Source: Synechococcus sp. AG-683-C23 (lineage in GTDB: Bacteria; Cyanobacteriota; Cyanobacteriia; PCC-6307; Cyanobiaceae). Taken from it: a stretch of 52,336 nt of DNA. The position numbers and the translations under genes are program-made. Under the pieces are notes generated by a model. The model searched no databases. It worked only from the letters and a program-made list of their open reading frames with translations, and was not told the origin of the DNA. Below, piece after piece: positions 42,262 to 51,600 of this stretch. The stretch is from NCBI GenBank assembly GCA_003208835.1, contig QCVD01000012.1:1-52336 (forward strand), in the 5' to 3' direction. Numbering within the stretch: the stretch's first letter is position 1; each line of letters starts with the position of its first letter.

Positions 42262-42789
42262 TCAGCTGCCTGGTCGTGATGCACCTTTGAACTCGGTTTC
42301 TACAAAACCAAGTTCGACAAGGCTTTGATACGCCTTCTGACCTTGAGGTTTGGATGGTGTCATCAGCTTTACCACCTCAACGAGGACGGGAACGGCAACT
42401 TCTGGCTGGTTTTGACGACGGAAGAGAGCCGCCAATCGCAAATCTGATTCAGCGATCAGGCCAAGGGCTTCGCGTCCTTTTTGGTCCATCTCTCGGGGGA
42501 TGCGCGCATCCAGCCCGCGGAATGCACCGCTCAAATCACGATAAAACGAAAGCAGTTGTTTCGACACTTTGCGAGCCTTGTCGTATTCGGTGCGAGCACT
42601 GGCAAGGTCTCCTCGGGCTGCTGCGGCATCGCCACGGGAGATCATCCCGCGAACGGCCGAAGGATTAAAGCCACTTTCGCTTTGCGCCAAAACCCGGTCG
42701 CTTGGGGCCTGTTGAGCGAGGACTGGCGGAGCTGTGACGCCAAGGGTGGCCACTAGGGCGGCAGCCGTCAGCAGAGAGCGACAACCCAT
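42262..42789 (-). CDS. Secreted helical-repeat hypothetical protein
   Basis: A 175-residue protein with a signal peptide ([20 protein letters not shown], cut near residue 25) and a helical domain with TPR-like spacing ([20 protein letters not shown], then [20 protein letters not shown]). It is probably periplasmic; role unknown. It is in the same orientation as bolA and grxD, 38 bp away from bolA. Confidence 0.75.
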   Translation of the reverse strand: MGCRSLLTAAALVATLGVTAPPVLAQQAPSDRVLAQSESGFNPSAVRGMISRGDAAAARGDLASARTEYDKARKVSKQLLSFYRDLSGAFRGLDARIPREMDQKGREALGLIAESDLRLAALFRRQNQPEVAVPVLVEVVKLMTPSKPQGQKAYQSLVELGFVETEFKGASRPGS

Positions 42790-42818
42790 GGGGTCAATCG
42801 GAGCAATTTGAAGAAACT

Positions 42819-43577
42819 TTAGAAGGCTTTTAGTGGACGTCCAACAGCCTTGCGGGCCGCTTGTTCAGCCGTATGCATCGCAGCGGTGAGTTGGCTGTTG
42901 AATTGCTGTGAAGCATCTCGACCTGTTTCTGAGGGTACGTGCAAGGCCTCTCCAAAGCAGATCGCTGCACGACTGAACGGTCGTGGCGGGGCTTGGCTGT
43001 AGCCCAGACCAACTGGAATGACAGGAACTTGAACGCCTTGACTTTGGGCGAGCTGGGCAAGACGCATCAGCCCACCACGCACCTGAATCGGTGCATCGGT
43101 GCGGTGAATCCGCCCTTCTGGAAACACCACCAGCTGTTGGCCACTAGCCAATAAATCAATGGCAAGCCGCAGGGTGGTCATCGATGGGCGCCCTTGATTG
43201 ACAGGGAAACAGCCCAAACGTTGTAGGAACCAACCCTGCAGTCCTTTCATTTCAGTCGTCGTCACCATGAAGCGACAATCGCGGCCCGTAACCCGTCGGC
43301 CTGCTGCCATGGGTAGGAGCAGTGCATCCCAACGGGCTCGATGGGTCGGAGCCAAAAGAACGGGTCCGTGATGCGGTAATCGTTCGCGATGCAACACCAG
43401 CCGTTCCCGGAACTGCAATGGCAGCGCCAGGTCTTGGGTGGCCAGCATGGCCAGGGGCGCCCAAAATCGGTCGATCCCGACCTTTAAAGAGCTTTCTCGG
43501 GTCGCCAGTGCCGCTGTCAACGGGGAACAGTCGTCAGGAAAACCTCGAGAATTTAAGGCCCGCCGGCCAACCTGCAT
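42819..43577 (-). CDS. 1-acylglycerol-3-phosphate acyltransferase-like protein (PlsC family)
   Basis: A 252-residue acyltransferase with HRARWD (H79-x4-D84, catalytic) and FPEGRI (153-158, phosphate binding). It is expected to acylate lysophosphatidate or a similar lipid acceptor; some cyanobacterial homologues have other substrates. It is divergent from pdxJ with 27 bp between the starts, so promoters must overlap. Confidence 0.85.
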   Translation of the reverse strand: MQVGRRALNSRGFPDDCSPLTAALATRESSLKVGIDRFWAPLAMLATQDLALPLQFRERLVLHRERLPHHGPVLLAPTHRARWDALLLPMAAGRRVTGRDCRFMVTTTEMKGLQGWFLQRLGCFPVNQGRPSMTTLRLAIDLLASGQQLVVFPEGRIHRTDAPIQVRGGLMRLAQLAQSQGVQVPVIPVGLGYSQAPPRPFSRAAICFGEALHVPSETGRDASQQFNSQLTAAMHTAEQAARKAVGRPLKAF

Positions 43578-43604
43578 AGGATTTATCCATTAATACAAGC
43601 CTCC

Positions 43605-44423
43605 ATGGCCAGCCTGGGCGTCAATATCGATCACATCGCCAACATTCGCGAAGCGCGACGCACGGTGGAACCCGATCCAGTGCCAATGGCGATGCTTGCG
43701 GAATTGGGTGGTGCTGATGGGATCACGGTTCATCTCCGCGAAGACCGTCGACACATCCAAGACCGAGATGTTCAACTCCTGCGGCAGACCGTTCGGTCTC
43801 GACTGAACTTGGAGATGGCGGCAACGGCAGAGATGGTGGCCATCGCTTTAAAGGTGAAGCCCGACATGGTGACCTTGGTGCCAGAACATCGCCAAGAGGT
43901 GACAACTGAGGGTGGTTTGGATGTGGTGGCGCAGTTGTCGGAACTCACCGCAATGGTGAGCCAGCTTCAGGCCAGCGGTATCCCGGTGAGTTTGTTTGTG
44001 GATCCCGTGACCACTCAGTTGCAAGGCTGTCGTGATTCCGGGGCGCGCTGGGTGGAACTCCACACCGGGAGGTATGCGGAAGCCAGTTGGAATGACCAGC
44101 CCCATGAGTTGGCTCGACTCACAGAAGGCACTGCCACGGCCAGTGTCATGGGTTTACGGGTGAATGCAGGCCATGGGCTTACATATCAAAACGTGGAGCC
44201 TGTGGCCGCGATCCCCGGAATGGAGGAACTGAATATTGGCCATACGATCGTTGCCCGATCTGTTGTCGTTGGACTGCAACATGCGGTGCGGGAAATGAAG
44301 ACTTTGATTCAGAATCCGCGGCGTGACCCCTTGTTTGGACAGGCACTCGAATGCCCACTTATCACTTCATTGCCGCCAGCGAGAAGTTCCTCACGGTCGA
44401 AGAACCCCTTGAGGAAGTGCTGA
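43605..44423 (+). CDS. pdxJ: Pyridoxine 5'-phosphate synthase PdxJ with C-terminal extension
   Basis: A 272-residue protein. Family motifs: [67 protein letters not shown] and [14 protein letters not shown]. PdxJ condenses 1-deoxyxylulose 5-phosphate with amino-acetone 3-phosphate. Members usually end near residue 243 here ([11 protein letters not shown]). The last 24 residues, encoded inside the ycf54 gene, are unusual and probably reflect loss of the original stop. Confidence 0.93.
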   Translation: MASLGVNIDHIANIREARRTVEPDPVPMAMLAELGGADGITVHLREDRRHIQDRDVQLLRQTVRSRLNLEMAATAEMVAIALKVKPDMVTLVPEHRQEVTTEGGLDVVAQLSELTAMVSQLQASGIPVSLFVDPVTTQLQGCRDSGARWVELHTGRYAEASWNDQPHELARLTEGTATASVMGLRVNAGHGLTYQNVEPVAAIPGMEELNIGHTIVARSVVVGLQHAVREMKTLIQNPRRDPLFGQALECPLITSLPPARSSSRSKNPLRKC

Positions 44424-44671
44424 AAGAGCGCCGCCGTCACTATGCAGAGACCAACCGAGAACTCGACTTTTGGTTGGTGATTCCCCCAGTATTTCTTCAA
44501 GCACCCGAGTTGGCTGAGCTGGCCAGCCAAGTGCCGCAACCATCAGCTGCGGTTGTATCCACAGATGGAAGCTTCATCACATTTTTGAAATTACGGTTGG
44601 AATACGTTGCCGTGGGACGTTTTGAGGCTCCCTCACCGTTCATTCCTGACCCTTTGTCTGGGAGCTTTTGA
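44351..44671 (+). CDS. ycf54: Ycf54 (Mg-protoporphyrin IX monomethyl ester cyclase subunit/assembly factor)
   Basis: A 106-residue protein with the family pattern [60 protein letters not shown]-like middle and [20 protein letters not shown]. Ycf54 is needed for the aerobic cyclase step of chlorophyll synthesis. Its start lies inside the pdxJ frame (73-bp overlap) and its stop overlaps the next start as TGATG. Confidence 0.9.
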   Translation: MPTYHFIAASEKFLTVEEPLEEVLKERRRHYAETNRELDFWLVIPPVFLQAPELAELASQVPQPSAAVVSTDGSFITFLKLRLEYVAVGRFEAPSPFIPDPLSGSF

Positions 44672-44916
44672 TGGATCCAAGTTCATTACCTGTGTCCAAG
44701 CGGATCACGTTGTTGGTTCGGGCCTTGAATGGTGCAGAAAAAACCAATCAGGCCCTCGCAACTTGTGCGGATGGCGATGCCATGGTGGATATTTTGTTGG
44801 GCGCATCAGCGAAGCTTGGTCTTCGTTTGACTCGACGTGATCTCACTGAAACTCCGCCGATTCGGGATTGGATTTGGTTTAAAAATAATCAGCCCTTAAT
44901 TACGATTGGTAAGTGA
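44671..44916 (+). CDS. Nif11-like domain small protein
   Basis: Starting at ATG 44671 gives 81 residues. KRITLLVRALNGAEKTNQAL, ADGDAMVDILLGASAKLGLR and LTRRDLTE follow the Nif11 layout (helix, short loop, a helix ending in a G-x-L/F turn, then a third helix start). The family includes stand-alone proteins and leaders of modified peptides. Here there is no core peptide Cys cluster, so a leader role is unlikely. Coupled to ycf54 by TGATG. Confidence 0.6.
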   Translation: MDPSSLPVSKRITLLVRALNGAEKTNQALATCADGDAMVDILLGASAKLGLRLTRRDLTETPPIRDWIWFKNNQPLITIGK

Positions 44917-45417
44917 TTTGTCAATGTGAGTGAATTGCAGATGTTAAAATAACAATCGTGAAAAACTTGATCAGTTGGGGTCTTTTTGGAGAATATCAAT
45001 ATTAATTATTTTGTAAGATGTGCAGTTTTTCATTACTGATTGATCATGTCTATGGGTTGAAGTGTGATTGAAGTAAGTCGTTTGTTGAGATGATTAAGTT
45101 CGTGCTAATTGAATGTTTGATTGGGCTCTGGCTTGTTGAGGAAAGCTGCAGAGCTGATGCCTGTTTGAAGAATCTTGCCGTTTAAGTTTTGATCTTTTGT
45201 TGTTTGAGGCGAAATTTTTTATATCCATGTCGATTATTCTGTTCATGTGAACCTCGTTGTCTGCGGCTTCAGGATCCAGCCCCACCGGTTCTGTTGTGGA
45301 ACCGAGATGGGGCGTCGCATCCTTCGATGTCTTTCTCGCCAGGTGCTGATTATTTTGTGGGGGTAGGCCAGCCCAGCTTGAGCGGGTGCTTTCTGTTCTT
45401 AATGGTGATTCAGGACT
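44917..45417. other. Intergenic region upstream of recC
   Basis: About 500 bp, AT-rich on the left. The plus-strand frame 45189-45449 and minus-strand frame 45094-45477 overlap the recC start and have no recognisable content. No terminator was found after the Nif11-like gene. Confidence 0.4.
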
Positions 45418-48400
45418 TTGCTGACCCTCTATCGCAGCAACCGCGCTGAATTCCTCGCCCAGTTGCTGGCTCAGCAATTGATTGATCAGGAGCCGGGACC
45501 GTTTGAAACGCTAGAGGTGCTGGTGAACACCTGGCCCACCAGCCGCTGGTTGGGGGAACAGCTGGCGGTAGCGAATGGAATTAGCTCGTTGGTTCGATTT
45601 CCCTTTCCGGGCAGTCGTTTTCGAGAGTTGGTTCGTCAGGTTTTAGAGCTGCCCGCGAAGGAAGCCGATCCCTGGCGCGCCAACCACTTGGTATGGCCCG
45701 TGCTGGAACTCTTGCCGGACCTGCTCGAGCAGCCTGCCGCTTCGCCGCTTCAACGATGGTTGGATGGTCGAGAAAGTGGTGGCCATCACCAAGCACTGAG
45801 TCGTGATCGCTGGCAGCTGGCTCGGGTGATCGCCGATGCCTTCGACGATTACGCGCTGTATCGCGCTGATCAATTGGCTCAGTGGAGTTCATCCCCACAG
45901 TCAGCAGAGTCCGGCTGGCAGCCGCTGCTTTGGCATCGTTTGGCGGACCGATTGCCCCGTGCGCCCTTTGGCCTGCAGGTCCGTGAAGCCATCGACCGAT
46001 TGCGGCGCGGTGTGGTGTCAGCTGACTCTCTTCCTGAGCGTCTGCGTTTGTTTGGAATCAGTGCCCTCGCCCCCGTGCAGGTGGAACTGATTCAGGCCCT
46101 CTCTGGTGTGCTTGATGTGGAGGTGTATCTCCTCACTCCCTGCCCCGATCTATGGCAACGCTGTGGCAGCCGTCGAGAGCTACTCCAGGAGGCTTGGTTG
46201 GAGCCCCCAGATGGCCATTGGCTTGAGGCTGCACCAAGGCTTGAAGCCAGTTTTGGTCGGATGGGCGCTGAGTTCCAGCAACTGTTGGAGGGATCGGGTG
46301 ATGTGCAGTTGGGGGAGCGGCGCGAGGGTGATCTCTTTGCCTCCCCGGTGCAGATGGCTGAGCCGTCTCTTGGTTTGCCATCCCTTTTGGAACAGCTGCA
46401 GGAGCAGCTGGTGGATCCGCATCAGGCCGTTGGACTGAACCGGCTGGCAGATGATCAATCGCTTTTATTTCAAGCAGCCCCTGGGCCCTGGCGCGAGGTG
46501 CAGCTGGTGCGTGATCGGATTCTCCAATGGCTAGCTGCGGATCCCGACCTCGCTCCACGTGATGTTCTGGTGATGACTCCGCAGGTGGATCGTTATGCCC
46601 CGTTGCTGAATTCGTTGTTCAACGATTCCGATGCCATTGGTGTCGATCTCCCCTGGCGTCTGACCGACCGCAGTCAGCAAAGCAGTCCTGGACTGTCCAT
46701 GGCCATGCTCAACTTGCTGGAGCTGGCGGCTGGCCGTTTAACGGCTACTGGCTTAGAGCAATGGCTAGCTAATCCTGCGCTTCAAGACTTACAAGGGTTG
46801 TCGTCGGACGACTGCGTTTTGATGACGCGGGTTTTGCAGCGCACCGGCTTCCGCTGGGGGCTTGATGCAACGGAACGGGGTGGAGACGAAACCCATGGTT
46901 TGCGCTGGTGTTTAGACCGCTGGCTTTTGGGCCTGGTGTTGCCTGTACGTGAAGGATTAGCCCTCGATGGTGTAGCACCGTTCCAGTGGGAACTCGATCC
47001 GGAGCGATTAGTGCGTTGGTGGACGTTGCTGGATCGCATGGTTTGGATGATTGAGCAGTTCAGGCGACCACGCACTTGTTCTGCGTGGGTGACGTTGCTG
47101 CAGTCGGTGTTGCAGGAGTTGTTTGGGGATGGCCGCACTTGGAGTGGTGAACTACAAACCTGGACTGCAGCCCTTGAAGATTGGCGATTGCGGGCCATCG
47201 ATTGCGCGCTGGAGCTTGATATCGCCGTTGTCTTGGAGGTGCTCAATGAAGCTCTTTCGGTGGATAGCGGTCGTTTCGGGCACCGCACTGGTTCACTCAC
47301 AATCAGTGCCTTGGAACCGATGCGGGCCATTCCCCACAAGGTGATTGTGTTGATGGGGCTCGATGGTGCGGTGTTCCCGCGTCCGAATCAACGCCCCGGA
47401 TTTCATTTGCTCGAGCAGCAACGACGGCTTGGCGATCCTCGCGGAAGTGATCAAGACCGGTACGTCTTGCTGGAGGCATTGATGTCGGCACGACGCCACC
47501 TGTTGATCAGTTGGTGTGGTCGCAATGAACGCACCGGTGAGGCTCAACCCCCTGCCGCTCCGGTGGAGCAATGGTTGGCCCAACTCAACCAGGAGTTATC
47601 CACCAGCAGCATCGACGGGTTGGTGCTGACGCCGGCAGCCAACCCGTTAGCGCGCAGCAACTTCGACATTGAGGCGCCTTTGAGCTGCGATCGTCGTCAG
47701 CTGGAGGCCCGGCGTTGGTTGGATCGCTCTCGACCGGAACCGCAGCAGGCATTGGCGTGGCCGCTGGTTTGGCCATCCACTCACGCTGATCCCAGCACCA
47801 GGTCCAACCCACAAGAGCCGTTGGTGTTTGAAGAGCTTTTGCGCTGGATGCATCAACCTCAAGCGGCTTGGTTGCGTTCGAGGGGGCTTCGACCGGGTGA
47901 GGGGATCGATGCCGTGGAGGATCTCGACCCCCTCGAGCTCAATGCCCTTGAGCGTTATCAGCTGTTAGATCAAAACCTTGAACAGTTGCTTGCCGCCGGA
48001 ACGTTGCCGGATTGGAGGTCGCTGCTGGCTGGTCAGGGGGTGTTGCCGGCTGGCGCTGGCGCTGCCCTGGAGCAACAGGAGTTGGCTGACCGTTGGCAAC
48101 GTCTCAGACGTCAGCTCGACAGCCTGGGTTCTTGCCGTTGCGAGAGCGTATCAATTGAAGGTCTGCTCCGACCGCTTGTGTTCGCTGGAGAGACCCAAGT
48201 GGTGGTTCAGGCCGGAATGCTGAGCGCGGCAGGCGTAATGCGTGGTTGGCTTCAACATCTCCACCTTTGCCGGTTGACTCCAACCCCCACAGCGGTGATT
48301 GCCCGCAGTACCCGTGCCATCGGTGCGGAGATTCATCTGCACTGGTCGGCGTTGCCAACGGACCAAGCGGATCAGCAGCTGGCAACGCTGCAAGAACTGG

Positions 48401-48651
48401 CTCAGCAGGGAATGCATCAGTGCTGGCTCGTTCCTCCCAAAAGTGGTTGGCAGATGGTTTGGCATGAGCAGCGCAAACCCGGAACAGGCTTGGATCGCTT
48501 TCGAACGTGTTGGCAAGACGAGCGCCTGTCGCCAGCACTTCAGCTTTGCTTTGGAGCAGAGCTGGATGCGGATGCGTTGCTGCAGGCGGCGGGGTTTGAG
48601 GCTGCCTGCACGGCGCTTTATCAACCCCTTTTTCGAGCGCGGCGTAGTTGA
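45418..48651 (+). CDS. recC: Exodeoxyribonuclease V subunit RecC
   Basis: A 1077-residue protein with TTG start at 45418. N-terminal LTLYRSNRAEFLAQLLAQQL and VNTWPTSRWLGEQLAVANGI, the helicase-like middle (VLVMTPQVDRYAPLLNSLF), LTISALEPMRAIPHKVIVLM, GLDGAVFPR and QDRYVLLEALMSAR are typical of RecC. It recognises Chi and forms the RecBC(D) complex for double-strand-break repair and degradation of foreign DNA. It overlaps recB by one base (TGATG). Confidence 0.93.
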   Translation: MLTLYRSNRAEFLAQLLAQQLIDQEPGPFETLEVLVNTWPTSRWLGEQLAVANGISSLVRFPFPGSRFRELVRQVLELPAKEADPWRANHLVWPVLELLPDLLEQPAASPLQRWLDGRESGGHHQALSRDRWQLARVIADAFDDYALYRADQLAQWSSSPQSAESGWQPLLWHRLADRLPRAPFGLQVREAIDRLRRGVVSADSLPERLRLFGISALAPVQVELIQALSGVLDVEVYLLTPCPDLWQRCGSRRELLQEAWLEPPDGHWLEAAPRLEASFGRMGAEFQQLLEGSGDVQLGERREGDLFASPVQMAEPSLGLPSLLEQLQEQLVDPHQAVGLNRLADDQSLLFQAAPGPWREVQLVRDRILQWLAADPDLAPRDVLVMTPQVDRYAPLLNSLFNDSDAIGVDLPWRLTDRSQQSSPGLSMAMLNLLELAAGRLTATGLEQWLANPALQDLQGLSSDDCVLMTRVLQRTGFRWGLDATERGGDETHGLRWCLDRWLLGLVLPVREGLALDGVAPFQWELDPERLVRWWTLLDRMVWMIEQFRRPRTCSAWVTLLQSVLQELFGDGRTWSGELQTWTAALEDWRLRAIDCALELDIAVVLEVLNEALSVDSGRFGHRTGSLTISALEPMRAIPHKVIVLMGLDGAVFPRPNQRPGFHLLEQQRRLGDPRGSDQDRYVLLEALMSARRHLLISWCGRNERTGEAQPPAAPVEQWLAQLNQELSTSSIDGLVLTPAANPLARSNFDIEAPLSCDRRQLEARRWLDRSRPEPQQALAWPLVWPSTHADPSTRSNPQEPLVFEELLRWMHQPQAAWLRSRGLRPGEGIDAVEDLDPLELNALERYQLLDQNLEQLLAAGTLPDWRSLLAGQGVLPAGAGAALEQQELADRWQRLRRQLDSLGSCRCESVSIEGLLRPLVFAGETQVVVQAGMLSAAGVMRGWLQHLHLCRLTPTPTAVIARSTRAIGAEIHLHWSALPTDQADQQLATLQELAQQGMHQCWLVPPKSGWQMVWHEQRKPGTGLDRFRTCWQDERLSPALQLCFGAELDADALLQAAGFEAACTALYQPLFRARRS

Positions 48652-51600
48652 TGGCAACCATGGCTGAGCGCTTTGACGCCAATACCTATCCACTTGAGCC
48701 TGGGATCCGTTTGTTGGAAGCCAGTGCTGGAACGGGCAAAACCTTCGCGCTGGCCCATCTCACCCTTCGCTTGATCACCGAGGCCGCTTACCCGTTCGAA
48801 GCGCTGCTTGTAGTGACCTACACCGAAGCGGCCGCGGAGGAATTGCGTTCTCGTATTGGTCAGCGCTTGCAGCAGGCGCTGGTTGGATTGGAGCAATTGG
48901 AGAACGAAACGCCCCCGCAGGCGTCCGATCCGGTCATGGCCGCATGGTTAGAGCAAAGCACCGCGTCTTCGGATCGACGCACCAGAATTCGACGGTTGCT
49001 TGTTGCACTAGAGCAACTCGACCGCGCTGACATCGCCACAATCCATGGTTTTTGTCGCCGCAGCCTGCGCCGTTTGGCCCTAGATAACGGGGCGGCGATC
49101 GAACCACAACTTGAGAGCGATGCAGCAGCACTTCAGGCCGAGGTGGTGCAACACCTGTGGCAGCAAGAGCTGTTAACCCTTCCCGATGACCAGTTTCAAG
49201 GCCTACGGAAGCGGGGGTTATCGCCGCAAAGGTTGGGCGCTGCCTTGGCTCGACTGGATGGAGATCCCAATCCTCGATTGGTTGGCGACCCAGCCCTTGT
49301 CGATGGGCAATCGCCGTTGCGTGATCAGCTTCCGTGCTGGATCGAAAGCCTTTGGGATGCGTTCCGATCTCGATGGGAGCTTGATCATGCTGCCCTTGAG
49401 TCGGGCTTTCGGGCAGCGGCTGCGCAGTGGAAAGCCCAGGGATGTGGCTCGACGTCGCCCTACAACGCGAAGCCCCGCACGGATCGCTGCGCCGTGATCA
49501 ACCAATGGATCGCAGCGCAAAACGGTGTGCCATCGCTTGCCGCGATCGCCTCAGTCGAGAAACCCTTGAAGGAGTATTTCCATCCCGGCAGTTGGTGCCG
49601 CATGGCCCGGAAGTGCGGGGAGGAGGAGCCAAGTTTGGTGGCCGCGGCCTTGCAGACCGCCATAGGTGCCCTTTGGGATGAGCCATTGGAGCGGGTATGG
49701 CGGTATCTGCTGGAGCGTGGTCTAGATGAACTGCGGCAGCGACGTCGTCGTAGCGGAGCGATCACCTTCGCTGGATTACTGGCGGCGATGGATCCTGGTG
49801 ATGAACGGGTTGATTGGCTTAAACCGTTACAGGAGCGCTATCGCGCCGTGATGGTGGATGAGTTCCAGGACACAGATCCGGTGCAGTGGCGTTTGCTGCA
49901 GCGGGCCTTCGGTGATCGCGTCAACCATCTCCTTTTATTGGTTGGTGATCCAAAGCAAGCGATTTATCGCTTTCGAGGCGGTGATCTCGGTACCTATATC
50001 GAGGCTCGTCAACAGGTTGATCGCATCGATCACCTGCTCGATAACTTCCGCGCCACTGCCTCTTTGATGGAGGGATTGAACAAGTTGATGGAGCCAGGGA
50101 TGCCTCGCTCTGGCTTGGCGATTCCTGCGGTTCGAGCCCAGGCTGTTGATCAGGCCGCTACGACGACGGCTGCGCTCCAGCTGCTTGAGCTGGAGATGGA
50201 CCCACCGGCATCACGGACCGCATTGGAGCAGCAGTTGCCGAATCAGCTCGCTGCTGTGGTGTTTGAGATTTTGCAGGGTCCTGATCAACCCGACCCCGCC
50301 GATCTTTGTGTGCTGGTAAGTCGTCATCAGCAGGCGACCGATCTGCGCCGGGCCCTTGGCGCCTGTGGCATTCCGAGTCGGTTGGTCACCCAGGGCGATG
50401 TTTTGGAAAGCGAAGCCGCTCTGGTGGTGCAGCGCTTGTTGGATGCCCTGGCAGACCCCGGTGATGATCGATGTTTGCGGCTGTTGGTGAGCTCCCCGCT
50501 CATGAATTGGTCCTTAGAGGTGATGGAGAATGAAGGGGCGTTGGATCAGCTGGCTGAGCAGCTGCGGGTTTGGCAACGGGCACTACCCAAGCTCGGTTTG
50601 ATGGGCTGTATGGCCCAGCTGTTGGAGGGTCAGCGGACCGCTGATTTGTCGGAACGGGGTCGGATGTTGGGGGACCTGCAGCAAGTGGGTCGATTGGTGC
50701 AGGAGGCGATGCACCGTCAGGGATTGGACAGTGCAACGGCAGCGAATTGGTTGCGTCGTGAACGCTTGCATCCCACAACTCCTGTACCAGAGGCTCGTCA
50801 GCCCCACAGCGACCAAGTCGATCGTGCCGTTGCCGTGGTGACTGTTCATCGCAGCAAAGGCCTGGAGTATCCCGTGGTGATTTGTCCCTATCTCTGGCAA
50901 GCCCCGCGCCAAGAATCTGGACCGTTATGGCGGGAAACGGGTGATGGTCGTTGGTTGATTGCGATCGATTCCCATTGGGGGAAAGGACACCGTGCTGCGC
51001 AGCATGCGGCTGACGATGCCATGGCGGAGGCGGAACGGTTGGCCTACGTCGCGATGACCCGTGCCCGTACCCAGTTGCTGGTGGTTTGGGTGCGTTCTGT
51101 CGGTCAAGAGGGAGCTCCACTGCCCTGTTGGCTGTTTGGTGCGGATGCCATCCACGATTCGGTGGACCGGTTCAGCGATGAACGGCTCGACTTGGCGCTG
51201 GCCGAGCGGGGAGTGCCGCTTCTGCGCCGTCCCCTTCCCGATCCTCTTCCCCAATCTCAGCGTTGGCGATCACAGCCCTGCGAGCAACCCCTCGGCCTTG
51301 GTAACACCCCTGGGCGGATCGATCGCAGCTGGGGAAGGGCGAGTTACTCCGCCTGGATCTCAGCTCCTGTTGACCCTGTCGTGCATGAACAAGGCCGAGA
51401 CCCCGATCCCGGAGCTGAAGAGTGCAGCCTCACCGGACCGGATCTCTGGCCGGAACAAGGGCCCCTCGCCGATTTTCCCCGGGGGGCGGTGGCTGGTGAT
51501 TGCCTGCATCGAATTCTCGAGCAGGTTCCCTTTCAGGCTGCGGAAGCCGACGACCAAGCCACGCTCGACAGTTCCACGCTGGACGGTTCCGCTCTGGAGA

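Noticed and set aside
45094-45477. Minus-strand 127-residue frame across the recC start
   Set aside because: It overlaps the well supported RecC N-terminus and has no domain or ribosome-binding site.
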